Assembly: GCA_023230585.1 (NCBI GenBank)
Contig: JALNXB010000015.1
Location: 1 to 35,838, forward strand
DNA: 35,838 nt
DNA from: a bacterium
Lineage (GTDB): Bacteria; Ratteibacteria; UBA8468; B48-G9; JAFGKM01
Direction: 5' to 3'
The notes under the pieces are model-generated. The model was given only the letters and a program-made list of their open reading frames with translations, had not been told where the DNA came from and did not search any database. Positions within the stretch are counted from its first letter, which is position 1, and every line of letters begins with the position of its first letter. Below are positions 1 to 9,100 of this stretch, piece after piece. Both the position numbers and the translations under genes were made by a program.

Positions 1-52
1 AGAAATACTGTCGGGACAAGACCCAAGAGGAGAGGCAAATAAGGAACGATTG

Positions 53-82
53 TCATTCCGGACTTGATCCGGAATCTCGTTT
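53..82. repeat. Palindromic intergenic repeat (ATTCCGGA/TCCGGAAT)
   Basis: Perfect 8-bp arms ATTCCGGA (55-62) and TCCGGAAT (68-75) flank a CTTGA loop. They are followed by CTCG and a run of six T, so on the plus strand it resembles an intrinsic terminator, although no plus-strand gene lies upstream inside the window. A close copy lies at 26037-26064 and a disrupted copy on the opposite strand at 24076-24125. Confidence 0.75.
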
Positions 83-110
83 TTTACTACTTCTTTTTGA
101 GGTTACATTA

Positions 111-139
111 GAGATTCTGAAACAAGTTCAAGGTGACAG
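111..139. repeat. Diverged copy of the GAGATTC..CAAGT..GAC repeat
   Basis: The stretch begins GAGATTCTGAAACAAG and ends GGTGACAG. It keeps the skeleton GAGATTC-N6-CAAGT seen in the reverse complement of 53-80, with short TGAA/TTCA arms (118-121, 127-130). It is oriented opposite to the element at 53-82, about 30 bp away. Membership of the same family is inferred by eye. Confidence 0.45.
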
Positions 140-315
140 ATTGGGGCTTCAGGAGTCGAAAGAGTGGCATTTCCACCCAACTCACCTCTCTCATTGGGGG
201 AGCTTGCTTTGTAAAGAGAGGAACTTATCCGCCGAAGCTTGTATTGTAGCGTAGGAGGAGGTGATTTTGCTTTACGCTTTTCTTTTATGTTTTTAACCTT
301 GCAACTCTGTACCAG

Positions 316-1530
316 TTATTTTTTATTATCTACAGGAACACCTTTTAAGAACTCCACCTCAGGAAGCTTGCCAATAAGAGGTAGTGCGTAATCTATAAAA
401 GACTGAGTAACATAATTGCCCGCCCTATTAATAAATTTAGATGGCATAGAACGGGTATGTTTTGCTACTTTATTTAACGGAACAGGTTCATAAAAAACGG
501 AGTAACTCTTTACTTGTTTTCTCTTGATGGCTATAGAACCATCCAAACCTTCTAATACCGCTTTTTTAACTGCTATCTCTCCTACTTCATAAGCTTCCTT
601 AGCGTCAACTTCAGAATATATACCTGGGAAAGATCTCTGTAGATAACCGAATGTATCTGCCCTAACTCTACCTATATTTAGTTTTGTTTTCACCAATTCA
701 GAAAGTAGATCTCCTAATGCCCCTGTACCGCTAAGTTGAACATTCCCGTGGGTATCAGTCTCATTAATAAATTGAGAGATAATCGGCTCGCCTTCTTTAT
801 TTGAAATACCTTCTGATACTGCAACAAGGCATCTTCCATATTTAGAATATACCTTTTCAACGTCTCCAAGGAAGGCTTCTTTACTAAAAGGTTTTTCAGG
901 AAAATATATAAGATGTGGACCGTCTTCATCTCTCTTTTTACCAAGGGCAGCAGCCGCAACCAAAAATCCAGCGTGTCTTCCCATAATAACATCTATCTTA
1001 ACACCCGGCAAAGATTTGTTGTCCAGATTGTTTCCCATAACAGCCATAGCAACAAATTTAGCTGCACTTCCATAGCCAGGAGTATGGTCGTTTTCACGAA
1101 GGTCGTTATCTATTGTTTTTGGGATATGGAAACATCTAAATTCGTATCCCTCTTTCTTAGCATTCTCATTCAATATATTTGCTGTTTCTGCTGAGTCATT
1201 ACCACCTATATAAAAAAAGTACCTTATATCATATTTTTGTAGTATCTTAAATATTTCCACACAATCTTCACTGGTAGGTTTTTTTCTTACACTGCCGAGA
1301 GCGGCGCAGGGAGTAAAAGCAACTTTTTTTAGGATAGCAAGATTTTCTTTTTTTAAATCTATAAACCTCTCTTTCAAGATTCCATCAATTCCGTTTAATG
1401 AACCGTAAATTTGTTTTATCTGTTTATGTTTTTTCGCTTCAATAACAGCTCCAACAAGACTCTGGTTTATAACAACAGTTGGTCCTCCACTTTGAGCTAT
1501 TATCATATTTCCTTTAAGATTATTACTCAT
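316..1530 (-). CDS. pfp: PPi-type 6-phosphofructokinase
   Basis: This 404-residue protein is a member of the phosphofructokinase family and should interconvert fructose 6-phosphate and fructose 1,6-bisphosphate in glycolysis/gluconeogenesis in the cytoplasm. The nucleotide-site motif QSGGPT is near residue 13, the phosphoryl-donor motif is GGNDS (109-113), the catalytic loop is PKTIDND (137-143), and the sugar-phosphate motif is MGRHAG (183-188). Asp112 and Lys138 replace the two glycines used by ATP-dependent enzymes (GGDGS, PGTIDND); in this family that points to pyrophosphate as donor. The Asn at 111, where GGDD is more usual, is a variation. An AGGAG (rc of 1536-1540) sits 5 nt before the ATG; an internal ATG at codon 9 is a weaker alternative start. 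The gene stands alone, 131 bp from the next minus-strand gene. Donor specificity is inferred. Confidence 0.92.
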   Translation of the reverse strand: MSNNLKGNMIIAQSGGPTVVINQSLVGAVIEAKKHKQIKQIYGSLNGIDGILKERFIDLKKENLAILKKVAFTPCAALGSVRKKPTSEDCVEIFKILQKYDIRYFFYIGGNDSAETANILNENAKKEGYEFRCFHIPKTIDNDLRENDHTPGYGSAAKFVAMAVMGNNLDNKSLPGVKIDVIMGRHAGFLVAAAALGKKRDEDGPHLIYFPEKPFSKEAFLGDVEKVYSKYGRCLVAVSEGISNKEGEPIISQFINETDTHGNVQLSGTGALGDLLSELVKTKLNIGRVRADTFGYLQRSFPGIYSEVDAKEAYEVGEIAVKKAVLEGLDGSIAIKRKQVKSYSVFYEPVPLNKVAKHTRSMPSKFINRAGNYVTQSFIDYALPLIGKLPEVEFLKGVPVDNKK

Positions 1531-1570
1531 TTTTTCTCCTTTACCCCACTTCTTTTAACTGATTAAGCGT

Positions 1571-1602
1571 TTCCCTCTCCTCTTGGGGTAGTCTGAGTGA
1601 GG
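1571..1602. repeat. Degenerate CTCTCC..GGGG..GAGTGAGG element
   Basis: The short pfp-permease gap (1531-1661) holds CCCTCTCC followed by TTGGGG and GAGTGAGG. This matches, in order but imperfectly, the blocks of the intergenic element at 23964-24010. It is a decayed member at best. Confidence 0.3.
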
Positions 1603-1661
1603 TTTATCCGCTATAGTCAACCTGAGTTAAACTGTAAACTTTGGTAATATGTTTTCTGCTT

Positions 1662-2891
1662 TTAATACAAGAACACAATAAAGTAACTAACTATTGCTCC
1701 AATGACCAGGTATAAAAATGCAGAAAGAAGAAGTTTAGAAAAAAGCGTATCTTTTTCAGAGCCGTACCCTGCAGAAGCTATAGCAAGAGCTCCAAGAGTA
1801 GAAAATGGAGAAATAGAAACAAGATGAGAACCAATAACTATAGCAGATATAAGAGGTTCTGGTCTTACGGCTCCCCCTGCTTGTGTTGCAACTCCTTGTA
1901 CTGTTGGAATAAGCGTGGGCATTACAACTCCTGAAGAACTGGAGAATAGAGACATTAAACTACTAAGAAAAGACATTGTTGGTGCTGCTGTTTTTTCATT
2001 GGTTAGTTTTCCTAACGTTTCTACTATTATTGTCATTCCTTCAGTGCTATTAACAAGATTTATCATTAAAGCCACTCCACATATAAGAAGTATAGCCGAC
2101 CAAGGTACTTGAGCAAGGGCTTCTTGCTCTGTTGTTACTCTCAAAATTAAAAGGCATCCTGAAGCTAAAAAAGCAGTCAAGGCAATATTACCACCAAAAA
2201 TAATAGTTATTATTGCAATAAAAATAACCACAACAGTTGTTTTTTGCTGTCTTGTTAAAGGTGGAGAAAGTTTTGCATTGACCACCATATTACGAGGAAT
2301 TTTGTATCCTTTCATTACAATATAAGTTAGTATCCCAAAAAAAGTAGAAACTATAAACATATCTCTAAAAAGAGTCATAGAAATCTGTAAACCTTCTTTT
2401 GTGGCAAGCTCACTAGCAATAATGCCAGTTGGTGCCAAAGGAGACAAGCCCCCAGCATTTGCTCCAAGTATAACCATTATTGAAACCATAAGAAGAGATA
2501 TTTTTTCTTCTTTTGCCATTGCTAAAGCAAGAGGAGTCATCATTGCAACCATGGCTATATTCCCAGGACCAAGAGCAGCAATTACAGCAGTCGTAAGAAA
2601 CAGTAAAAGAGGTAAAAATCTTATATGTCCTTTTAATGCGTTTGAAGATTTCTCAACAATCCTTTTTAGCGTACCGTTGGAAGCCGCTATACTAAACAGA
2701 AGGTTCATACCAAAAAGCATCATAAACAGACTTGTTGGCCACCCTAAAACAATAGTTTTTAAGTCAATTTTTATAATAAACCCTACTATAAAAGCTAACC
2801 CTATAGCGATAAGACCTATATTGACTTTTGTCAAAACACCTATTACTATAGCTAAAATTAGGCCCGATATGCTCAAAATTGCGTGGCTCAT
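1662..2891 (-). CDS. MatC/SLC13-like dicarboxylate (organic acid) permease
   Basis: This is a 409-residue, very hydrophobic integral inner-membrane protein with roughly ten or more predicted membrane segments. It begins MSHAILSISGLILAIVIGVL and resembles the MatC N-terminal dicarboxylate-carrier family within the ion-transporter (SLC13/ArsB-like) superfamily. Two re-entrant-loop-like segments are visible: a first half with GANAGGLSPLAPTG (about residues 143-156) and a second half with SSSSGVVMPTLIP and SISPFSTLG, the inverted-repeat layout expected of this superfamily. The start is preceded by GAGG, 6 nt upstream on the minus strand. Its 5' end faces the promoter of the first giant gene across a 216-bp divergent gap. 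Substrate is not determinable; a C4-dicarboxylate or malonate-like acid is the family expectation. Confidence 0.78.
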   Translation of the reverse strand: MSHAILSISGLILAIVIGVLTKVNIGLIAIGLAFIVGFIIKIDLKTIVLGWPTSLFMMLFGMNLLFSIAASNGTLKRIVEKSSNALKGHIRFLPLLLFLTTAVIAALGPGNIAMVAMMTPLALAMAKEEKISLLMVSIMVILGANAGGLSPLAPTGIIASELATKEGLQISMTLFRDMFIVSTFFGILTYIVMKGYKIPRNMVVNAKLSPPLTRQQKTTVVVIFIAIITIIFGGNIALTAFLASGCLLILRVTTEQEALAQVPWSAILLICGVALMINLVNSTEGMTIIVETLGKLTNEKTAAPTMSFLSSLMSLFSSSSGVVMPTLIPTVQGVATQAGGAVRPEPLISAIVIGSHLVSISPFSTLGALAIASAGYGSEKDTLFSKLLLSAFLYLVIGAIVSYFIVFLY

Positions 2892-3024
2892 ATTACCTCT
2901 GAAATTGGTTTGGGTTTAAAAAACTGGAATGTAAAAGATTTATTATACTATAGATTGTTAAAAGTTCAAAAAGAATTTCTCATAAGTTTTTATAAAAATT
3001 TTCCAAAGTAAAACCAATTAAAAA

Positions 3025-3053
3025 TTGTCTTTTCCACCTCTAAGAGATATAAT
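3025..3053 (+). promoter_or_regulatory. Sigma-70-type promoter of first giant gene
   Basis: TTGTCT (3025-3030), a 17-nt spacer and a perfect TATAAT (3048-3053) lie 55 bp before the ATG at 3108. The block GTCTTTTCCACCT and the TATAAT, and the downstream GTTAAAATTTGT and CTACAAGGAG, recur in the same order upstream of the second giant gene (13577-13658). That conservation supports a functional control region. Confidence 0.7.
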
Positions 3054-3107
3054 AAGGTAGTTAAAATTTGTGAAATATTCTACAAAATTCTACAAGGAGA
3101 CCTGTCA

Positions 3108-6100
3108 ATGAAAAATAGACACTTTTCCATAATCATCGTTCTATTATCGATCATCTTTTCGACTTTGATAAGCGCTTCCCCACATAAAACAGGCCTTCGC
3201 CCGATGACTTCTGAAGAGAAAGCCCGTATCTTACCTAAAATGTTCACCATAACAAAACCTCAACGTCTTACTAAAGCACCACTTCCTACATATGTTGCAA
3301 ACATTACACATCTACCTGTTGTTACAAACCAAGGGAGTTTAGGTAGTTGTGCAGCTTACTCTACCTGTTACTATATGAAGACCTACCAAGAGGCAAAAGA
3401 AAGAGGGTGGGAAAACCCTGACCCTAAAACAGAACCCGAAAAAGTAGCCAGCCCTGCTTGGGGGTATAATATTGCACCACGAAGCGAATCTTTTGGTGGG
3501 ATGGCTGTTAACCATTTTGTTGTAGCAGATTATATATGTGAATACGGTATAGCCAGTTGGGAAGAGATGCCTTACAACCCAGAAGATTACGATTGGGAGG
3601 CATGGCCTACCCAAGATGTCTGGAAACGCGGTCTTAAGTGGAGAGGCAAACAAGCAGGCATAATAAAGGTAGATACTCCAGAAGGTATAGAAGCTTTAAA
3701 GGAGTACCTTGCAGAAGGAAATGTTGCTATTATTAGTACCCCTGTCTACTCCAATTTTGATGTTTATCCAAACGGTAACTATACAAATAACAATGTTTTT
3801 TATGCCAACACTAACGATGATTATCGAGGTGGGCACGCCTTAACTGTTGTAGGGTATGACGATAATAAAACATATTACGATTCTATTGAAGGTAAAGAGA
3901 AAAAAGGCGCTTTCCTTCTTGTCAACTCATGGGGCACCGACTGGGGCGTAGAAGAACTAACTATGGGAACAAAAGGGTTTATATGGATTGCTTACGACTT
4001 TTTTCTCTCAAAAAAGAATGGCGACCCTGACGCACTTATTATGATTGACAGAATAGATTATAAGCCCAAATTATTTGCTACAATAGGTATTAACCATACA
4101 AGAGGAAGAAACCTGACTTCTCATATTATGGCAGGCAATAAAGACCTACTTGAATATCCTATCCAAAACCCTATATGGATTAAAGAGGCATTGCCTCATA
4201 GCAACCAATACCCTCTTAATAGCCGTATTGTTATAGACCTTACGGACTTTGCTCATTACGGAAACCTTGCCTGGTACCTACAGGTTTTTCATATTTCACA
4301 GATTGGCGGGGAAGGAGAAATAAACCATTTTAGTATACAAAAAGGAGATGATACCCTTTGTGAATATACTGAAGCGCCTGTTGAAACCCAACCAAATTGG
4401 TATGTGTGGCTTAAAGCAAGCACTTTTATTGATAAGGAAGACCTTTTTGAAGGGATGAAGGTAAGACAAGGTGGGGCTGTTTGGGCTGACTTCAACAATG
4501 ATGGAAAACCTGACTTACTTATAACAGGGTATAACCACAAAACAGGTGAGCCGGTTGTATCTACCCTTCTTTTTATAAACAAGGGTGATAAAACTTTTAA
4601 AGAAGGTGTTACAGGGAACCTTCCACAACTTGGCAATAGTTTTCTTGCTGTATCTGACTATAATAACGATGGCTTCCCTGATGTAGCCATACACGGATAT
4701 ATTCCTAATACAGGGTATATAACAAAAATCTATTCTAACAACGGGAACAACACTTTTACTGATACAGGGGTAGAGTTACCTACTGAAAATGTGAATAGTT
4801 TAAGTTGGGCTGACTATGATAACGACGGGTTACCAGATTTAGCTGTAAGCGTAAGCGGTGATACAGAAAAGATTTTTCTTTACCGTAACCTAAAAAATAA
4901 TAACTTTGAGGTAGTTTCTCAACCTATAAATGCTTCAGGAAGTATCTCTTGGGCTGATTTTGATAACGACGGATGGGTTGACTTTATTGTTGCAGGTAAA
5001 AATAAGACATCTTTATACAGGAACACAGGTGACGGTATCTTTGTTGAGACATCAAACATTATTCCGCCCTTAACTCAGGCGTCAATCTCTTGGGGTGACT
5101 ATAACAATGATGGGCTACTTGATTTTGCTATATCAGGGCAACTTGAAGATTTATCTCCCTATACTGCTATTTATAAGAATAACGGCAACTCTCTTTTCTC
5201 TCTGATTGATACCTATCTTGAACCATTATCTTATGGTTCTCTTATGTGGGGAGATATAAACAACGATGGACTCCTTGACCTTATTGTTTGTGGTAGGAGT
5301 AAAGATATCTACTCTCAAAGCAATGATGGGCGCTATTATAACCAGACAAATATATATCTTAACAATATACAGGATAATTTTAGTAATGCTTATGCAGAAC
5401 TCCCTAACATCTCTTACTCATCTGATTTTACGCTTCCCCAAACTTTTAACACCCTTTCACTTATCGACTACGATTCAGACGGGGACCTTGATATATTTTT
5501 ATCAGGTATAAAAACATATATTAATACCAGCAACCCTAACGAGATTTGTACAGGTATTCAAGAAAATCTAATTATTGACAAAAATAACCCTCCTACACCT
5601 CCAACAGACCTTACCTCTTCATCTGGTTGGGAGGATGGGGCTATAACTCTTTCTTGGGATAAAGGTAGTGATACAGAAACCCCAGCCGATGGATTATATT
5701 ATAATGTTAGGGTAGGGAGAACTTCAGGTGCAACAGAGATAGTTAATCCAAGCAACTCTTTTATAACTCCCGGTTATATCCCCAGCCAATCAAGGAAATT
5801 TCTTTTAACAGGTCTATCTGCTGGCACATATTATTGGGCAGTCCAAACAGTAGATGCTGGAAAAAACGTGTCTAATTGGAGCGGTGAGAAGAGTTTTACA
5901 ATAGACCCTTACACCCGCACCTACAACTTACACATATCTGTAGAAAACTCTGCTTTAGGAACCACTGACCCTTCACCCGGCACTTATTCTTATAATCAAG
6001 GGACAAACGTTACAATAACTGCTATTCCTAACGGCGGACATAAGTTTAGCCATTGGTCTGGAGATATTGAAACCCCTTCTGATAACCCAGCAACTATCCT

Positions 6101-9100
6101 TATGGATAGACCTCGACAGGTTAAAGCCCACTTTAAAGTTGATTACACAATAACCCTACCTTGGGAATTACAAACACCTACCGACTGGGGGAACAGGTAC
6201 CACCATTCCACAATTGATTTTAAAAACAAACTCTGGGTTATTGGCGGGTATGATAAAGATACATTATCAGGTAGAAACGATGTATGGTCCTCTACCGATG
6301 GAACCACCTGGATACAAGAAACTAGTTCTGCTGGTTGGCTACCCAGATACGGACAAAAAACGGTTGTTTTTAATAACAAACTTTGGCTTCTTGGAGGTAT
6401 TGATGTCAACACTAATATGGGGTTAAGTGATGTCTGGTCTTCTGACAACGGTAAAGATTGGACAAGAGTAACTGAGAATGCGCCTTGGGGCAAAAGAAAC
6501 AGTTTTGCCAGTATAGTTTTTGACAATAAACTCTGGGTTATCGGTGGCAAAAAATACGGAACATTATTTAACGATGTATGGTATTCAGAAGATGGTATCA
6601 ACTGGATAGAAGCGACACCCTCAGCCGAGTGGCAAGCTCGAGAAGGACATTCTGCTGTGGTATTTGATAACAAACTCTGGGTTATTGGCGGGTACTACGG
6701 TGTTTTTCAAGATAAAGGGGACGTATGGTACTCAGAAGACGGTATCAACTGGTCACCAGCTACAATATCAACAGAATGGTCGCCAAGAAAGAACCATACA
6801 TCCCTTGTTTATGAAGGGCTTATTTGGATATTTGGGGGAGAAACTAAAGATGAGCTGGGTAACTGGTCAACACCTTCAAATGAGGTCTGGTATTCTTACG
6901 ATGGCACCAACTGGCGACTATCTTTTACTGAGTCGGTATGGACACCTCGTTTTGGGCATACATCAACCATTTTCAATAACAAAATCTGGGTAGTAGGTGG
7001 TTCCCACGACGCAGAAGATATCTGGTCGGTTTCGCCTACTTTAAGTTTTCCTAACACTTACGAGTTAATTATATCTGCAGGAGAAGGTGGCACAACATCA
7101 CCTTCACCCGGCCATTACCACGATCTTTTAGATAAAGAGTTTAATATTCAAGCGGTCGCTTCTTATGGGTATAGGTTTAAAAAATGGGAGGGCGAGGTTG
7201 ATACCCCAAATAGTGAATCAATAACTATTAGATTAGACGAAAATAAAAGCGTTAAAGCAACCTTTGAAAAACTTACAACCTATACACTTACAATTTTGCC
7301 ACCTATTGGCTCAGGAAGAGTTTTTCCTTCTCCACAAACTTATACCTATCCAGAAGACACATTGGTAGATATTAACTCAACCCCTTCCTACAGATACATC
7401 TTCTCTCATTGGGAAGGCTGTGTTAATGAGCCCAACTCTTCTTCAACAAGCGTTCTTATAAATCAAAACAAGACCATTACAGCCCATTTTATTCCCGACC
7501 CGTTTATTCCTTCAATGAATATAGACGGTGGGGAGAACTTTACAATCTTTTTGCAAGACGAAGGCACTGTTTGGACTTGGGGAGACAACACTTCTGGGCA
7601 GTTAGGTAACAAAACTCGTATAACCTCTAACACTCCTATCTCCTACTCTGTGTTAGAGGAAGTTAAAAAAGTATCAGCTGGGAATTCTCATTCTGTAGCA
7701 CTTAAAGACAATGGTAACGTTTGGGCTTGGGGAGATAACACTTTTGGACAAGTTGGTATTAACTCAACATCAACTTATATAGAAGAACCTATTCTTGTTT
7801 CAGAGGTATCAAACATTCTTGAAATATCAGCTGGCGGTTACCATACTGTTGCTTTAAAATCAGACGGTAGCGTCTGGGCTTGGGGAGATAACACTTCAGG
7901 GCAACTTGGGCTTGGAACTACATATCAAGGACAAAACTTTTATTCACCTAAACAGACACTTGGAGTTGAAGAAGTAGGGTTTTTAAAAGATATAGTAGGT
8001 ATCTCAGCCGGATATTCTCATACTTTAGCGGTAAAATCAAATGGAGAAGTATTGGCTTGGGGTAACAATATATGGGGGCAACTTGGAATAAATAACACAA
8101 TTTATAGCAACCTTCCAGTAAAAGTATTTAACCTTACCAATATAAAAAGTGTCTCAGCTGGAGGTACTGGGCTTTTAGGAGACCACTCTTTAGCAGTAAA
8201 ATCAGACGGTAGCGTCTGGGCTTGGGGTTCAAATAAAAAGGGGCAGTTAGGCGACAAAACAGAGGTTGATAGATTAGTTCCAGTACAGGTTAAAGGAGAA
8301 AACGGGGTTGGGTATCTAAAAAATATAAGGCAGGTATCGGCTGGAGGCAGACATTCTCTTGCTCTGGATAAAGATGGCAATATCTGGGCTTGGGGGGATA
8401 ATACTTACGGACAACTTGGTGATGGAACAAATAATGATACCAACTTTCCTATAAAAATAACAGACCTGCCAAAGATTGTTCAGATATCTACAGGTTTAAG
8501 GCATAGTATAGCAATAGATGAAGACGGGCAACTCTGGGTATGGGGTTTTAATATAAAAGGGCAGTTAGGTAACGGAAGAGAAACAAACTCAAATATACCT
8601 ATACAACTTGAAAATATAAAGGTTGATGTTACTTCATATCTTTTAGAAGTATCTTCTATCCCTTCAAACGGCGGGATAACAGTTCCTTCTGGTATAAAAA
8701 AATGTAGACCTAACTCAAATATTCTTATTACTGCTTTACCTGATGAAAGATACAACTTTGAGAACTGGTCTGGATATGTTACAGGTAACGAAACCACTGT
8801 AACTATTTTTATGGATAGGGACAAGAACGTAAAGGCAAACTTTCAACTTAAACCAGAAGAAAAAGCAACACTTACTATGGTCTGCGACCCACCTAATGCA
8901 GGAGTTCTTATGCCAGTTGAAGGAGAACACGAGTTTGAGGTAGGTAGTTTAGTCAATATATCTGTTCTGCCTGGCTACCGATACACTTTTACTGGTTGGA
9001 GTGATAACGTTTCTAACTCTTCTGCCTACGAAACAAATATCCAAATTCAAGAAGATATGACGGTTGTTGCCAATTTTATTAAAGACGATTTTAAATCTAA

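Larger units (their letters stand above)
1..315. other. Intergenic region downstream of pfp, filled with short repeats
   Basis: No supportable gene is present. From left to right the stretch holds CGGGACAAGACCCAAG (12-27), whose exact reverse complement recurs at 13458-13473; a perfect palindrome (55-75); a related element (111-139); and a degenerate copy of the CTCTCCC/GGGGGAG element around 178-224. Around 228-257 there is an imperfect inverted pair, TCCGCCGAAGC and GCGTAGGAGGA. These look like dispersed intergenic elements. The region lies 3' of the minus-strand pfp gene, so one of them could act as its terminator, but none has the usual hairpin plus T-run immediately after the stop. Confidence 0.6.

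Noticed and set aside
2401..2919. 172-codon plus-strand frame opposite the permease gene
   Set aside because: It is antisense to a clear membrane-transporter gene, lacks a ribosome binding site, and its translation shows no family features.
6143..6673. 176-codon minus-strand frame within the Kelch region of giant gene A
   Set aside because: It is antisense to repeated LWVIGG/VWYSEDG coding units, and the apparent repeats in its translation mirror the Kelch repeats. Similar antisense frames occur in the RCC1 regions.
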